Shown here piece by piece: positions 35,571 to 44,654 of a stretch of DNA of 64,000 bases. The stretch covers positions 2,108,001 through 2,172,000 of the forward strand of contig NZ_CP046973.1 in assembly GCF_009792235.1 (NCBI RefSeq), given 5' to 3'. The position numbers and the translations under genes are program-made. Under the pieces are notes generated by a model. It worked only from the letters and a program-made list of their open reading frames with translations, had not been told where the DNA came from and searched no databases. The stretch comes from Microcystis aeruginosa FD4 (GTDB lineage Bacteria; Cyanobacteriota; Cyanobacteriia; Cyanobacteriales; Microcystaceae). Position 1 is the first letter of the stretch. Each line of letters starts with the position of its first letter.

Positions 35571-37676
35571 TTAAAGTCGTCTTTGCCAAGCAACAACTAA
35601 TTTAATTTCCTCATAACTATAATTATCTCCCAGATTTTCTTTGAGAGTTTTCAGGGATTGATCGCCCACTTTTTTGATCGCTAAACGAATATATTCCTGT
35701 TTATTTTTAGAGACTAACTGATTAATATCAATTTCGTAACCTGCTTCCAGCAATTTAGCTAAATGTTCATAGATGGTTGAGACTTTTAAGCTTCTTTTGC
35801 GAGCGATTTCTTCCACAGTCAACCCATCTTGATAGTATTGGAGAGTGAGGAATTGAGTAGAGGGAAGACTATCCTGACAAAAATCATTAATTGCCGCTAT
35901 AAATATATCCCCATACTGTTGAACTTTGCTTTGTACTACTCCAGAAATTTGACGAAACTGTCCTAAACTTCGAGGTTTTGATTGGGCCATCAAACGCAGA
36001 CTAGAATCATGGAAAATAACGTAGGGAGGAACCCCTTGACTATCGGCAATTTTTTTCCGCAGTTGCCGCAAGCGCTCGAATAATAAATCACTTTCCACCG
36101 TATTGGGATTGTCGTCTCCCAAGATTGGACCGTTAGCTTTTTGGGGGACGGCAATAAACACAGAACGTTCTTTCCGCATCACTTCCCAACTATGTTGATT
36201 AAGTTTCAAGATTCTAAAATCGTCTTCTGTTTCTACCAGTAGATTTTGCTGGACAAGGGAACGACTTAAACGTTTCCACTCCCCGAGAGTTTTATCTTTA
36301 CCGATGCCATAAGTGGATAATAAATGATGTTGATATTGGGTGATTCTTTCACCTTTTCCTCCCCTCAGCACGTTGATTATGTGCATCATACCGAATTTCT
36401 GTCCCGTCCGGGCCACACAGGATAAAAATTTTTGTGCTTCGATCGTCCAATCCTGGTTATTTGTTCCATTCCGACAGTTATCACAGTTACCACAGTTACC
36501 CGCAAAACTTTCTCCAAAGTAACCTAGTACGCTCGATCTTCTACATTCAGTCCCTTCAGCATAATCTAACACCTGTCGCAATTGTTGACGAGCTTTCTGT
36601 TGTTCATTTTGCTCGGTTTTTTGGTTAATAAAATACTCAATTTTTCTGGCATCGGCAAAGCTAAAAAAGAGGGTACATTTAGCCGGTTCTCCGTCCCTAC
36701 CGGCGCGGCCAGATTCTTGATAATATCCCTCTAAATTGCGGGGTAAATCATAATGAACGACAAAGCGCACATCGGGTTTATTAATCCCCATACCGAAGGC
36801 AATTGTCGCCACCATAATCTGCACATCATCCCGAATAAAACGGGTTTGATTTTGGCTTCTTTCCCGATCCTCCATACCCGCATGATAGGGTAGGGCATCA
36901 ATACCATCTTTTTGTAACTGTTCGGCAACTTTATCGACGGTTTTGCGACTGATACAGTAAACTATTCCTGCTCCTTTTTGTCCTTTAATATATTGATACA
37001 ATTGCTGATAAGATTTACTGGTTTTAGGTTGAACTTCATAATAAAGATTAGGACGATTAAAACTAGCAATATGAATGGAAGTATCTCGCAATCCTAATTG
37101 TTGGATAATATCTTCCCTAACCTGTTGGGTAGCGGTGGCAGTTAAAGCGAGAATTGGTGCGGAGGGAAAGCGTTGACGGACTTGTTTAATTTGTCGATAT
37201 TCAGGGCGAAAATCATGACCCCAATCGGAGACACAGTGAGCTTCATCCACCGCTAAACAGGCTAAACCGAGGTAATTATCAATAACAGCTAAAAAATCTA
37301 AAAAACTAGGCGATAATAATCTTTCTGGAGCCACATATAACAGTTTAATTTTTCCTTGTAGGATTAAAGATTCTCTGTCTCTGACTTGTTTAGCGTTTAA
37401 AGTGCTATTGAGAAATGTTGCCCCGATGCCATTATCAGCTAAAGCAGTTACTTGATCCTGCATTAAAGCAATTAGGGGAGAAACCACCACCGTCACCCCT
37501 TTTTTGATTAAAGCAGGTAGCTGAAAACAGAGAGATTTACCGCCTCCGGTGGGCATAATTACTAATAAATCCTGATTATTTAAAGCAGCCTCAATTATTT
37601 GGCGTTGATTCGGTCGAAATTGATCGTAGCCAAAGTGATATTTTAAGACTTTTTCTAAAGAGTCAATTGCAGCCAT
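35571..37676 (-). CDS. recQ: ATP-dependent DNA helicase RecQ
   Basis: The protein has 701 residues. Superfamily 2 helicase motifs are PTGGGKSLCFQLPA, AVDEAHCVSDWGHDFRPEY and ALTATAT. Then come the RecQ-C region with the zinc cysteines (CRRSSVLGYFGE, CGNCDNC), an HRDC domain (about 525-600, LFERLRQLRKKIADSQG) and a C-terminal helix-turn-helix-like tail (LTVEEIARKRSLKVSTIYEHL). It unwinds DNA at stalled forks and recombination junctions. The usual RecQ layout is complete. Confidence 0.95.
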   Translation of the reverse strand: MAAIDSLEKVLKYHFGYDQFRPNQRQIIEAALNNQDLLVIMPTGGGKSLCFQLPALIKKGVTVVVSPLIALMQDQVTALADNGIGATFLNSTLNAKQVRDRESLILQGKIKLLYVAPERLLSPSFLDFLAVIDNYLGLACLAVDEAHCVSDWGHDFRPEYRQIKQVRQRFPSAPILALTATATQQVREDIIQQLGLRDTSIHIASFNRPNLYYEVQPKTSKSYQQLYQYIKGQKGAGIVYCISRKTVDKVAEQLQKDGIDALPYHAGMEDRERSQNQTRFIRDDVQIMVATIAFGMGINKPDVRFVVHYDLPRNLEGYYQESGRAGRDGEPAKCTLFFSFADARKIEYFINQKTEQNEQQKARQQLRQVLDYAEGTECRRSSVLGYFGESFAGNCGNCDNCRNGTNNQDWTIEAQKFLSCVARTGQKFGMMHIINVLRGGKGERITQYQHHLLSTYGIGKDKTLGEWKRLSRSLVQQNLLVETEDDFRILKLNQHSWEVMRKERSVFIAVPQKANGPILGDDNPNTVESDLLFERLRQLRKKIADSQGVPPYVIFHDSSLRLMAQSKPRSLGQFRQISGVVQSKVQQYGDIFIAAINDFCQDSLPSTQFLTLQYYQDGLTVEEIARKRSLKVSTIYEHLAKLLEAGYEIDINQLVSKNKQEYIRLAIKKVGDQSLKTLKENLGDNYSYEEIKLVVAWQRRL

Positions 37677-37792
37677 TGAGCAAGGGGAAAAATTATTTTT
37701 ATAGTAGTTATTTTAGGGTTAGGGATTTAAGTAATCAGTAGTCAGTAATCAGCGATCGGTAAAAAGAAAGCTGATAGCCAAAACAACTGACC

Positions 37793-38404
37793 TTAAGATT
37801 GTCTCACCTGATCGGGAACACCAACAAAGGAGAGATTGGCTAATTTTTTTAGATTTTGACAGCGCAATAACTCGTTAAAATTGAGACTCGATCGCCCTTC
37901 AATTTCGGCTATAGTCTCAATCGCCGATAATAAACTTTTAGCGGCCTCGGTTTCCGTGTAACCGCGTCTAACGGCCACTTTTAGGGCTGCTTCATCCGCG
38001 TCTAATTCCCGTTGGGGGCTGCGTTTTTCTCGCCAAATCCGGTTAATTGCCAAGGCAGTTAAACCCCCTGCTACTGCCATACCGACGGCATCGGTTTGCA
38101 GGGTTTCCACGGTTAAACCGATCATACCAGCTAGGGCAATTACTCGATCGAGATCGGGTTTAAACCATTTTACTGCCGTTAAAACACAGACGGCCCTTAA
38201 CAAGACTAAATCCCGTTGGGGTCTTGATAATTGCCGCCAGAGGTCAAAATTAATTGGAATCGGTCTGACTCCTCTTTGCCAGGGCAGGGGAAAATTAGTT
38301 TCGATTACCTTGCTGCTTTCGGGTTTGCTGACAATGCGCGTCATCATCCGTCCCGAAGCAGGCATGAGGTCTAGTAAATGACTAATCTCGTTGTCTTGGT
38401 TCAT
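37793..38404 (-). CDS. DUF3318-type cyanobacterial protein
   Basis: The protein has 203 residues. Recognisable conserved stretches are ISHLLDLMPASGRMMTRI, FPLPWQRGVRPIPINFDLW and LSRPQRDLVLLRAVC. Two weak hydrophobic helices lie near 90-125. The family is conserved in cyanobacteria and has no assigned function that I know of. It is monocistronic, with a repeat-rich gap before recQ. Confidence 0.7.
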   Translation of the reverse strand: MNQDNEISHLLDLMPASGRMMTRIVSKPESSKVIETNFPLPWQRGVRPIPINFDLWRQLSRPQRDLVLLRAVCVLTAVKWFKPDLDRVIALAGMIGLTVETLQTDAVGMAVAGGLTALAINRIWREKRSPQRELDADEAALKVAVRRGYTETEAAKSLLSAIETIAEIEGRSSLNFNELLRCQNLKKLANLSFVGVPDQVRQS

Positions 38405-38620
38405 CGATCGCCGGCCAATAGTCTTCGATCATTGAGTATAATCGCTTTCTGAGCTAATATCTCTTTTCCGACAATTTTCTCAAAGTTGAGTTTTGTTAAG
38501 ATAGAAAAAACGCCGGGGTTTGCCGACGGAAGGGACAAGGGGAGCAAAAATCGCTTCTCCCTACTCTGCTATACCTTTTCCACAGGATTTAGTATTCAAT
38601 TTTGCACGATTAATTATAAG

Positions 38621-38839
38621 CTAACTAGGAGAATTTTTATGCCAAGTAAAATAAAAACTTGCCCCTTCACCTGAGCGGGATTCTATCCAAATTCTCTCTC
38701 CTTGATTATCAAGAATTTTTTTGACAATTGATAGACCTATGTCTGTATTTTCGGTTTGATCTCGCTCAAAAATTTTTCCTTGATATTCGGGAGCGATACC
38801 CGGTCTATTAACTGATAACTGATAACTGCTATAAACCAC
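38621..38839 (-). pseudogene. C-terminal remnant of a sensor histidine kinase
   Basis: The 72-codon frame contains PGIAPEYQGKIFERDQTE, IGLSIVKKILDNQGERIWIE and GEGASFYFTW, i.e. the end of a HATPase domain (G1/G2 boxes). The ATP-lid sequence is damaged (FERDQTENTDIGLS), and everything upstream is replaced by the tandem-repeat sequence CAGTTATCAGTTA. It cannot be an active kinase. Confidence 0.8.
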
Positions 38840-39704
38840 CCCAAACTAATCGGGCTGCCCAAAAGGGAATCAACAAAAATAAAGCAATAAAATCAGGCCA
38901 TCTTAACTGTAATTGGTGCCAGCGTACCTGATGCTGATTGGGACTGGTAAAACCGCGAACCTCCATAGCGATCGCTATTTGTTCGGCGCGCAAAAGCAAA
39001 TTATCTAGTAATTTTTCCACTACTGTTAACCAGACGTTTAAACTTCTTTTAATCCCTAATTTTTGCCAATCGATCGCCCTAGTTCGCACTGCCCTAGCTA
39101 GATTTTGCACTTCTTCTAAAACCAGAGGAATAAAGCGCAAAGACAGGGTCAGAGTCAGAGAAATTTCCGTCACCGGCACATTAAATCGCCGTAAAGGACT
39201 GATTAAATTCTCTAAACCTTCGGTAATTTCTTCTGGGGCCGTCGTCAACAAAAAGAGATTAGTGCTATAAATTAAAGTAAAAATTAGGGTACTAATTCTC
39301 ACTGCTAATTCCAAAGAACGTCGGGTAACAAATAAACGGCCTCTATCCCATAAAACATACTGATAATCACTTGCTGGCGGTAAATTCAGCCCTTCATCGG
39401 GTAAACGCGGCTGAATACTCACCCCTAAACCATCGGGAGTGATAGCAGTAATCAGAAAGACGATAATCGCCAAAAATATCAGCCAGCCCATCTGTTGCCG
39501 CCAGACGCGGGGGGGAATAGGTGCCAGCAGGGTTAACAACATTAACAATCCCACCAAAGCTAAACGCCACCAAGCATTAGCTAATAAAGGTGCTGCTAAA
39601 AAAGCCATTAACCAGATAAATTTTACCCGGGCATCTAGTTGATGTAGTCGGGTAATCGGTTGATCGAGATAAAGACCGATGGGCAAACTTCGCAATAAAT
39701 CCAT
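38829..39704 (-). CDS. EcfT/CbiQ-family transporter transmembrane protein
   Basis: The protein has 291 residues. Its start has LPIGLYLDQPITRLHQLDARVKF, the CbiQ/EcfT N-terminal signature (a LD-x-R motif before the first TM). About five TM helices follow, and the coupling-helix arginine motif appears as AMEVRGFT near residue 245. It is the membrane scaffold of an energy-coupling-factor type importer; the substrate is not evident and no ATPase or S component lies nearby. It starts 3 bp after the der stop, so the two are co-transcribed. Its last codons overlap the kinase remnant's first codons. Confidence 0.85.
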   Translation of the reverse strand: MDLLRSLPIGLYLDQPITRLHQLDARVKFIWLMAFLAAPLLANAWWRLALVGLLMLLTLLAPIPPRVWRQQMGWLIFLAIIVFLITAITPDGLGVSIQPRLPDEGLNLPPASDYQYVLWDRGRLFVTRRSLELAVRISTLIFTLIYSTNLFLLTTAPEEITEGLENLISPLRRFNVPVTEISLTLTLSLRFIPLVLEEVQNLARAVRTRAIDWQKLGIKRSLNVWLTVVEKLLDNLLLRAEQIAIAMEVRGFTSPNQHQVRWHQLQLRWPDFIALFLLIPFWAARLVWGGL

Positions 39705-39707
39705 AAA

Positions 39708-41066
39708 TTAGACCTTGGTGGCTCTATTAACCGTTTTTTCCACTTCTCGCGCCGGTTTGCCGCGCCAGATTAAGCGGATCGGGGTTCCTTTAAAGCCTAA
39801 CTGTTGCCGGAATTGCCCTTCGATGTAACGGCGATAGTTATCATTAAAGCGCTGGGGATCGTTAACGAAAAGGGCGATCGTGGGGGGTTGACTCGATACT
39901 TGTGTGCCATAGTATAGTTTCCCCTGTTTTCCGCCCCTGGTGGTGGGGGGATTGTGCCATTTAACCGCATCTTCGATCACGTCGTTGATTACCGAGGTAC
40001 TGACGCGACGACGGTGAGATTCGGCGGCAATATCGACTAATTCGAGGATTTTGGTGACTCTTTGCCCCGTCATGGCGCTGACAAAGATCATTTCTGCCCA
40101 ATCCATGAAATACAGCCGATCTTGGAGCATTTTGGTGTAAGTATTGATGGTGTAGGTGTCTTTCTCCACCGCATCCCATTTATTGACTACTAGCACCACC
40201 GCGCGCCCTTCTTCAATGATTCGTCCCGCCAATTTTAAATCCTGTTCGGTGACACCATCTAGCACATCGATGACGAATAGCACCACGTCAGACCGGCGAA
40301 TTGCCTTAAAAGCACGGTTAATACTGAAAAATTCGGCTCCATAGTCCACATTCTTCTTACGGCGAATGCCAGCGGTGTCAATTAACCGATAAACCTGTCC
40401 TTCTCGTTCAATTAAAGTATCGATCGAGTCTCTGGTGGTTCCCGAAATCGGACTAACGATCGCCCGTTGTTGTCCAGTTAAAGCATTGAGGAGACTGGAT
40501 TTACCCACGTTAGGACGACCGATAATTGCCACTTTAATCTCTTCATTTTCGGGAATTTCCGCCGCGGGTGGCAAATATTTAATCACCGCATCGAGTAGTT
40601 CTCCTGTACCAGAGCCGTGAATGGCCGAGATGGGGAAGGGTTCACCGATGGCTAATTCCCAGAATTCCGTCGCTTGCAGGATACCCTGTTCCACCGATTC
40701 ACATTTATTGACGGCCAAAAGTATCGGGACATTTTGCTGTCGTAACCAAGCGGCAATTTCTCGATCGCCGGCGGTAATTCCTGCCTGGCCATCGACGACA
40801 AAAATCGCCACACTTGCCTCTGCTAGGGCGATTAAAGCCTGTTCGCGGATTAAAGGGAGAAATTCGCTGTCATCGTTAAAAACTAGCCCTCCTGTATCGA
40901 CAATTTGAAAATCTCGATCGCACCAGAAAGCTGGTTGATAGGTGCGATCTCTGGTAATCCCGGGTTGATCGAACACGATCGCCTGTTGATCTCCAGCGAT
41001 ACGATTGACGAGGGTGGATTTGCCCACATTGGGACGACCGATAATAGCGACGACAGGCAGTTTCAT
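39708..41066 (-). CDS. der: Ribosome-assembly GTPase Der (EngA)
   Basis: The 452-residue protein has two tandem GTPase domains: GRPNVGKSTLVNRI, DTGGL, NKCE, then GRPNVGKSSLLNAL, DTAGIRRKKNVD, NKWD, and a C-terminal KH-like domain (FKGTPIRLIWRGK). It acts in 50S subunit maturation. It is essential in many bacteria. Its first 27 bp plus about 75 bp upstream are duplicated at 43355-43456, beyond the restriction-modification genes, which therefore now occupy its upstream region. Confidence 0.97.
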   Translation of the reverse strand: MKLPVVAIIGRPNVGKSTLVNRIAGDQQAIVFDQPGITRDRTYQPAFWCDRDFQIVDTGGLVFNDDSEFLPLIREQALIALAEASVAIFVVDGQAGITAGDREIAAWLRQQNVPILLAVNKCESVEQGILQATEFWELAIGEPFPISAIHGSGTGELLDAVIKYLPPAAEIPENEEIKVAIIGRPNVGKSSLLNALTGQQRAIVSPISGTTRDSIDTLIEREGQVYRLIDTAGIRRKKNVDYGAEFFSINRAFKAIRRSDVVLFVIDVLDGVTEQDLKLAGRIIEEGRAVVLVVNKWDAVEKDTYTINTYTKMLQDRLYFMDWAEMIFVSAMTGQRVTKILELVDIAAESHRRRVSTSVINDVIEDAVKWHNPPTTRGGKQGKLYYGTQVSSQPPTIALFVNDPQRFNDNYRRYIEGQFRQQLGFKGTPIRLIWRGKPAREVEKTVNRATKV

Positions 41067-41139
41067 AAAGGGAGGAGGGGACGGAAATTAAAGACCCAAT
41101 ATTCTATCATAGCGATTTGCGATCGAACTTGGTTGATTG
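41039..41139. repeat. Left direct repeat flanking the restriction-modification cassette
   Basis: This covers the first codons of der (GATAATAGCGACGACAGGCA on the plus strand) and about 73 bp upstream. It matches 43355-43456 with about four mismatches and a short change (AAAGGGAGG versus AACAGCAGG). Confidence 0.9.
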
Positions 41140-41187
41140 ATAGCGTTTCTGTTCAGCGCTGAGACATTGAATACTTTAGTCTGTAGA

Positions 41188-41203
41188 ACTTTTGTGTACA
41201 AAA
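41188..41203. promoter_or_regulatory. Dyad CTTTTGTGTACAAAAG before the C-protein gene
   Basis: Inverted CTTTTGT/ACAAAAG arms lie about 17 bp upstream of the start at 41220. A dyad this close to a controller gene is the expected form of a C-box operator. Binding is inferred only. Confidence 0.5.
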
Positions 41204-41219
41204 GACTAAAATCCAGCTT

Positions 41220-41471
41220 ATGCAATCTGGTCAACTAGAGCAAATTTTAGGACGAGAGCTACAGCGTTATCGCCAAGAAAAAGGGTGGTCGCAAGAGTAT
41301 TTGGCGGAAATAACAGGTCTGCATAGAACTTACATCAGTCAACTAGAGCGAGGATTAAAAAGTCCATCAGTGAGAGTGCTTAGTCATATTACTAATGCTT
41401 TAGGTCTGAGGATGAGTGAATTTTTGTATTCCGTAGAGGAATCCCTAAGTGTTAACGAACGACGAGACTAA
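41220..41471 (+). CDS. XRE-family regulator, probable C protein of the R-M system
   Basis: The 83-residue helix-turn-helix protein has GWSQEYLAEITGLHRTYISQ and LERGLKSPSVRVL. Controller proteins of this size often precede type II endonuclease genes and delay endonuclease expression after entry into a new host. It overlaps the following gene by 23 nt, so the two are translationally coupled. Operator boxes may lie in 41160-41215 (GTAGAACTTTTGTGTACAAAAGACTA contains the dyad CTTTTGTGTACAAAAG), which is a plausible autoregulatory site. Confidence 0.85.
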   Translation: MQSGQLEQILGRELQRYRQEKGWSQEYLAEITGLHRTYISQLERGLKSPSVRVLSHITNALGLRMSEFLYSVEESLSVNERRD

Positions 41472-42186
41472 AAGACTAAAGCAGGCCATTCTAGCCGCAA
41501 TTGCCTCACCATTGATTGGCTCGATCGAGGATTATAGCTGGGAAGCAATTTTTCATTATATCAAGAATATTCCTTTATCCGATCCTGCCCTAGGCAGAAG
41601 CAAACTACTCTACGATGCAGTGGACAGTAAAACTGCCCGTGGTTGGTCGCTAAAATCTCTACAACTGAATAGTTTAACTACAGATAATACCTTTTTGTTC
41701 GTAATTCAACGAGCAGATATTATCAAAAAAGCCATTCAACTTGGGGTTCCCTCTTTGAATCTGCAATCTTCCCCCGCACAACTGGGAACCGCTATTATTC
41801 AACACTGGAACGAGAAGATTCGCTCCAGTCAAACTGCTCAAAATGTCATCAACAGCTATGAGGGAATATTGCTAAAAAACCGAGAGGGCAATGAATATGT
41901 TTACTGTGAATACCCCCTTAATCCTTTTGATCCCAATGTTTTTTCTTGGGCATGGGCAATAGATAAAAAAACTGGGGGAGTAGGGGCAGGTTTACAGGGA
42001 AGCATCGCTGGCAAAACTCAGTTAGTTTGGTACAAAAATCAGAAACAGTTGTTTAGAAGCAGAACAATCCCCGCTGCCGCTATTCGTCTGAGAATTGAGA
42101 GAAATCGTCTGACAATAGATCGATATGTGGAGACAATTTTTGCAGCGCTACAAACCCAAACTAATACTCAAGATTTTGTCCCATAG
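41449..42186 (+). CDS. Putative type II restriction endonuclease
   Basis: The protein has 245 residues from GTG 41449. I recognise no catalytic motif with confidence. The call rests on its place between a C-protein-like gene and a convergent cytosine methyltransferase, overlapping both (23 nt and 26 nt). Visible features are a helical N-terminal half with LGRSKLLYDAVDSKTARGWSLK and LFVIQRADIIKKAIQLG, and a basic C-terminus (AAIRLRIERNRLTIDRY). The specificity is unknown. Confidence 0.65.
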   Translation: MLTNDETKRLKQAILAAIASPLIGSIEDYSWEAIFHYIKNIPLSDPALGRSKLLYDAVDSKTARGWSLKSLQLNSLTTDNTFLFVIQRADIIKKAIQLGVPSLNLQSSPAQLGTAIIQHWNEKIRSSQTAQNVINSYEGILLKNREGNEYVYCEYPLNPFDPNVFSWAWAIDKKTGGVGAGLQGSIAGKTQLVWYKNQKQLFRSRTIPAAAIRLRIERNRLTIDRYVETIFAALQTQTNTQDFVP

Positions 42187-43306
42187 AGTCTGCTACCACT
42201 TTGCCTAACAGTGGTGGCACAGATTCTCCAATTTGAGAGGCCATATCAGTATAAGTCCCTAAAAAGTGAAAATGATCGGGATAAGAATGTAATCTTGCTG
42301 CTTCACGAATTGTGATTGTCCGATTCTGGGTCGGATGAAAAAATCTGCCAGAACCGGGATGAAAAAACCACCTTGTAATTGTTCTTGCTGGTTTATCCCA
42401 AGAAAGTCGACCATAGGCCCCGCTATAGTGTTTTTTCGGTGCTAATTCAGCAGGTAAATCTCTCGCATCTTGTCCTTCCGCCAAAATTTGCACTCTTGAC
42501 ATTTGAATTGGTGTTAAAGCACGGGCAATATGATTAACAATTTTTTGACTTTGCTCACGCATCTTCTGTTGATATATGGTCTCGGGTTCCCTAGTATAAA
42601 TTTCGTGATCATAAGCTTGTCCTGCTTCTAAAGGAGGTAAATCACCAATGGCATCTTTAACAGTAGTAACTGGGGCAATATTTGGTTCTAGTAAGGTAAG
42701 CTGTGTCCAAGATTTTACAGCTTTATAATCACTTCTGATATCACCAGAATGAGTTGCTTGGGGAAGGGATGGTAAACGCTCTAGACTAGCTAAAAAAAAG
42801 GCTCTTGAGCGAGTTTGTGGCACTCCATAATAAGCGGCGTTTAGGGAGGTAGTAACTACTTGATAACCCCAAGATTCTAACTGTGCTACAATTTCATCTC
42901 TGATGATACCGCCATAAGCTTTCAAAATTTCAGGAACATTTTCCATGACTACATGAAGAGGACGAAACTCTTGAACAAATTCTAAGAAAGACTTATATAA
43001 ATGATTGCGAGAATCATTAAGATAGCGATATCCAGCTGGGATATTTCGTGAAAATCCTTGACAGGGTGGACCCCCGATAAGGGCGGTTAATTCTTCTCTT
43101 TGTAAACCTAAGTATAAGCGCAGTTCTGATGGATTAACTTTGCGGATGTCTTCCTGAAAAGTGCGTGTTTTAGGATAATTATGTTGATAGGTTGCTAATG
43201 CTTTCGCATTTACATCAATTGCACAGATAGATTCAAACCCGGCTAAATGAAATCCCGTGGTCAATCCGCCCGCACCAGAAAATAAGTCGATAATTTGTTG
43301 TTTCAT
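42161..43306 (-). CDS. DNA (cytosine-5) methyltransferase of the R-M system
   Basis: The 381-residue protein shows the C5-MTase motif order: I LFSGAGGLTTGFHLAG, IV catalytic GGPPCQGFS (Cys near 82), VI VVMENVPE, VIII VPQTRSRAF, target-recognition region about 190-300, IX/X near the end (REAARLHSYPDHF, IGESVPPLLG). It methylates the recognition site and protects host DNA. It converges on the endonuclease gene with a 26-bp overlap. It is intact and full length. Confidence 0.95.
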   Translation of the reverse strand: MKQQIIDLFSGAGGLTTGFHLAGFESICAIDVNAKALATYQHNYPKTRTFQEDIRKVNPSELRLYLGLQREELTALIGGPPCQGFSRNIPAGYRYLNDSRNHLYKSFLEFVQEFRPLHVVMENVPEILKAYGGIIRDEIVAQLESWGYQVVTTSLNAAYYGVPQTRSRAFFLASLERLPSLPQATHSGDIRSDYKAVKSWTQLTLLEPNIAPVTTVKDAIGDLPPLEAGQAYDHEIYTREPETIYQQKMREQSQKIVNHIARALTPIQMSRVQILAEGQDARDLPAELAPKKHYSGAYGRLSWDKPARTITRWFFHPGSGRFFHPTQNRTITIREAARLHSYPDHFHFLGTYTDMASQIGESVPPLLGKVVADSMGQNLEY

Positions 43307-43354
43307 GGTTGAATACTATCGTATTCGGAGCCTCTTGTCAACTAAATATAATAG

Positions 43355-43456
43355 CGATAATAGCGACGACAGGCAGTTTCATAACAGCAGGAGGGGACGG
43401 AAATTAAAGAGCCAATATTCTATCATAGCGATTTGCGATCGACCTTGGTTGATTTA
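43355..43456. repeat. Right direct repeat flanking the restriction-modification cassette
   Basis: This is the second copy of the der 5' end (see 41039-41139). It still contains an ATG and nine codons of der on the minus strand, out of frame with anything else. Sequence to its right is probably the original upstream neighbourhood of der. Confidence 0.9.
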
Positions 43457-43477
43457 TCTGTTTTCTTGTAAGGACTT

Positions 43478-43982
43478 TCAGGCCTTTTCTAGACGATTCT
43501 GGATTTCTCCATCAATAAATCTGTCGGGATTACCGGCAAATTCTTGCAGAAATTTTCTCCCAGCTATACTAAGGTGTATGCCAATGATATGCTGCAATAA
43601 TTTCCCCAAAAGTTCCGCTATTGCCGAGAGATTACTTATAAATCCAAGTAGCGGCATGACTGCCGTGGATAGACTGAGATAATCTAGCATAACATGGATA
43701 AATTTCTGGCTTATGAATTTCAGTAGTTATTTGTTTAAAATCAGGCTTATTCTTATTACTATCTTTCTCCAGTTGAGGACAATTGGATATATTCTTCACA
43801 ATCTCTTTTTTGTAATTCTCTAATGATTGCTTATCTTCTTTAAGTTGAGCAACTTTATCTGGGTTTGATTTCAATTCCTCTAAGTATTTGATATATTTTT
43901 TAGTTTCCTCAATCTCAGAGTTAATCATCCTTACCAGTCTTATTTCTCGTTTATTTTCCTCAGTTTCATTAAGTATCCACAT
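43478..43982 (-). pseudogene. Unrecognised gene, probably frameshifted
   Basis: Two overlapping minus frames, 43982-43632 and 43690-43478, together read as one protein. The first is a charged coiled coil (EIEETKKYIKYLEELKSNPD) leading into YARLSQSIHGSHAAT. The second continues FISNLSAIAELLGKLLQHII and ends NRLEKA. A single frame change near 43635-43680 would join them. I do not recognise the family. It may also lack its N-terminus. Confidence 0.5.
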
Positions 43983-44009
43983 TAAATTACCAAAGGTTTC
44001 AAGGAGCGA

Positions 44010-44348
44010 TCAAGCAATAATTAAAGCTGGCGGCAGCAGACGCAGATATTGATTAGCTAGACAAAGAATCCCTTCAATATCTCGTCTTATTAATCTGAGA
44101 AAATCCGCGGCTGTTTTTTCTGCTTCCCATTTTCCTAATTCTTGTATTTCCTCTAAACAATCCCCTAGTCGTTCCAGCAACAATTGTATCTCTTCAAGAA
44201 TAATTCTCATAAATTGTGGCGGCTGAAAAAAATCTGCCGCCCAACTATAATTAGCCCAATAATCCGCTTCTTCTGATTCAGAGTTAAAATCAGGAACTTC
44301 TTCCCAACTATGGATTTCTGTCAGTTTTTTGGCTACAAATTGAGTCAT
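44010..44348 (-). CDS. BrnA/CopG-type antitoxin-like protein
   Basis: The 112-residue protein begins KKLTEIHSWEEVPDF and EEADYWANYSWAADFF, a signature of CopG/BrnA-type antitoxins. The C-terminal half is an unusual helical extension without a clear ribbon-helix-helix. It starts 6 bp after the stop of a damaged BrnT toxin gene, the standard toxin-then-antitoxin order. With a dead toxin the antitoxin is an orphan. Confidence 0.65.
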   Translation of the reverse strand: MTQFVAKKLTEIHSWEEVPDFNSESEEADYWANYSWAADFFQPPQFMRIILEEIQLLLERLGDCLEEIQELGKWEAEKTAADFLRLIRRDIEGILCLANQYLRLLPPALIIA

Positions 44349-44354
44349 AATTGT

Positions 44355-44642
44355 TCATCTCCGATAGAGTCTTTTTTCAGAAAAGGTGGCATCTCTAGCT
44401 GTAACTACTCGAATTTTTTGATCCCGGCGAGTATAGACAATAAATAAAATACGTCCGCCATAGCTCCTCCCAATTATAGCCCAACGTTTTTCCCTCTCTG
44501 TCTTCCTTGATGCCGTCCCTATTTTTGTTGTATCCTGAAAAACCTACTCCACTTCTGCTGGAATTAGATTATGTCTTGAAATATGCTCGATATTATTCGC
44601 GTCCCAGTCAAATTGCCTTGCTAGTTTAACCCGAAGAAACAA
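44355..44642 (-). pseudogene. BrnT-like toxin gene with an in-frame stop
   Basis: Translation from about 44642 gives ARQFDWDANNIEHISRHNL, then a TAG at 44544-44546, then EREKRWAIIGRSYGGRILFI, RDQKIRVVTARDATFSEKRL and a stop at 44355. These are the N- and C-terminal signatures of BrnT RNases (D-W-D-x-N-N-x-E-H; A-R-D-A). No ATG start is visible either. One substitution in the middle would disable it. Confidence 0.85.
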
Positions 44643-44654
44643 AAGTCAGTGCAG

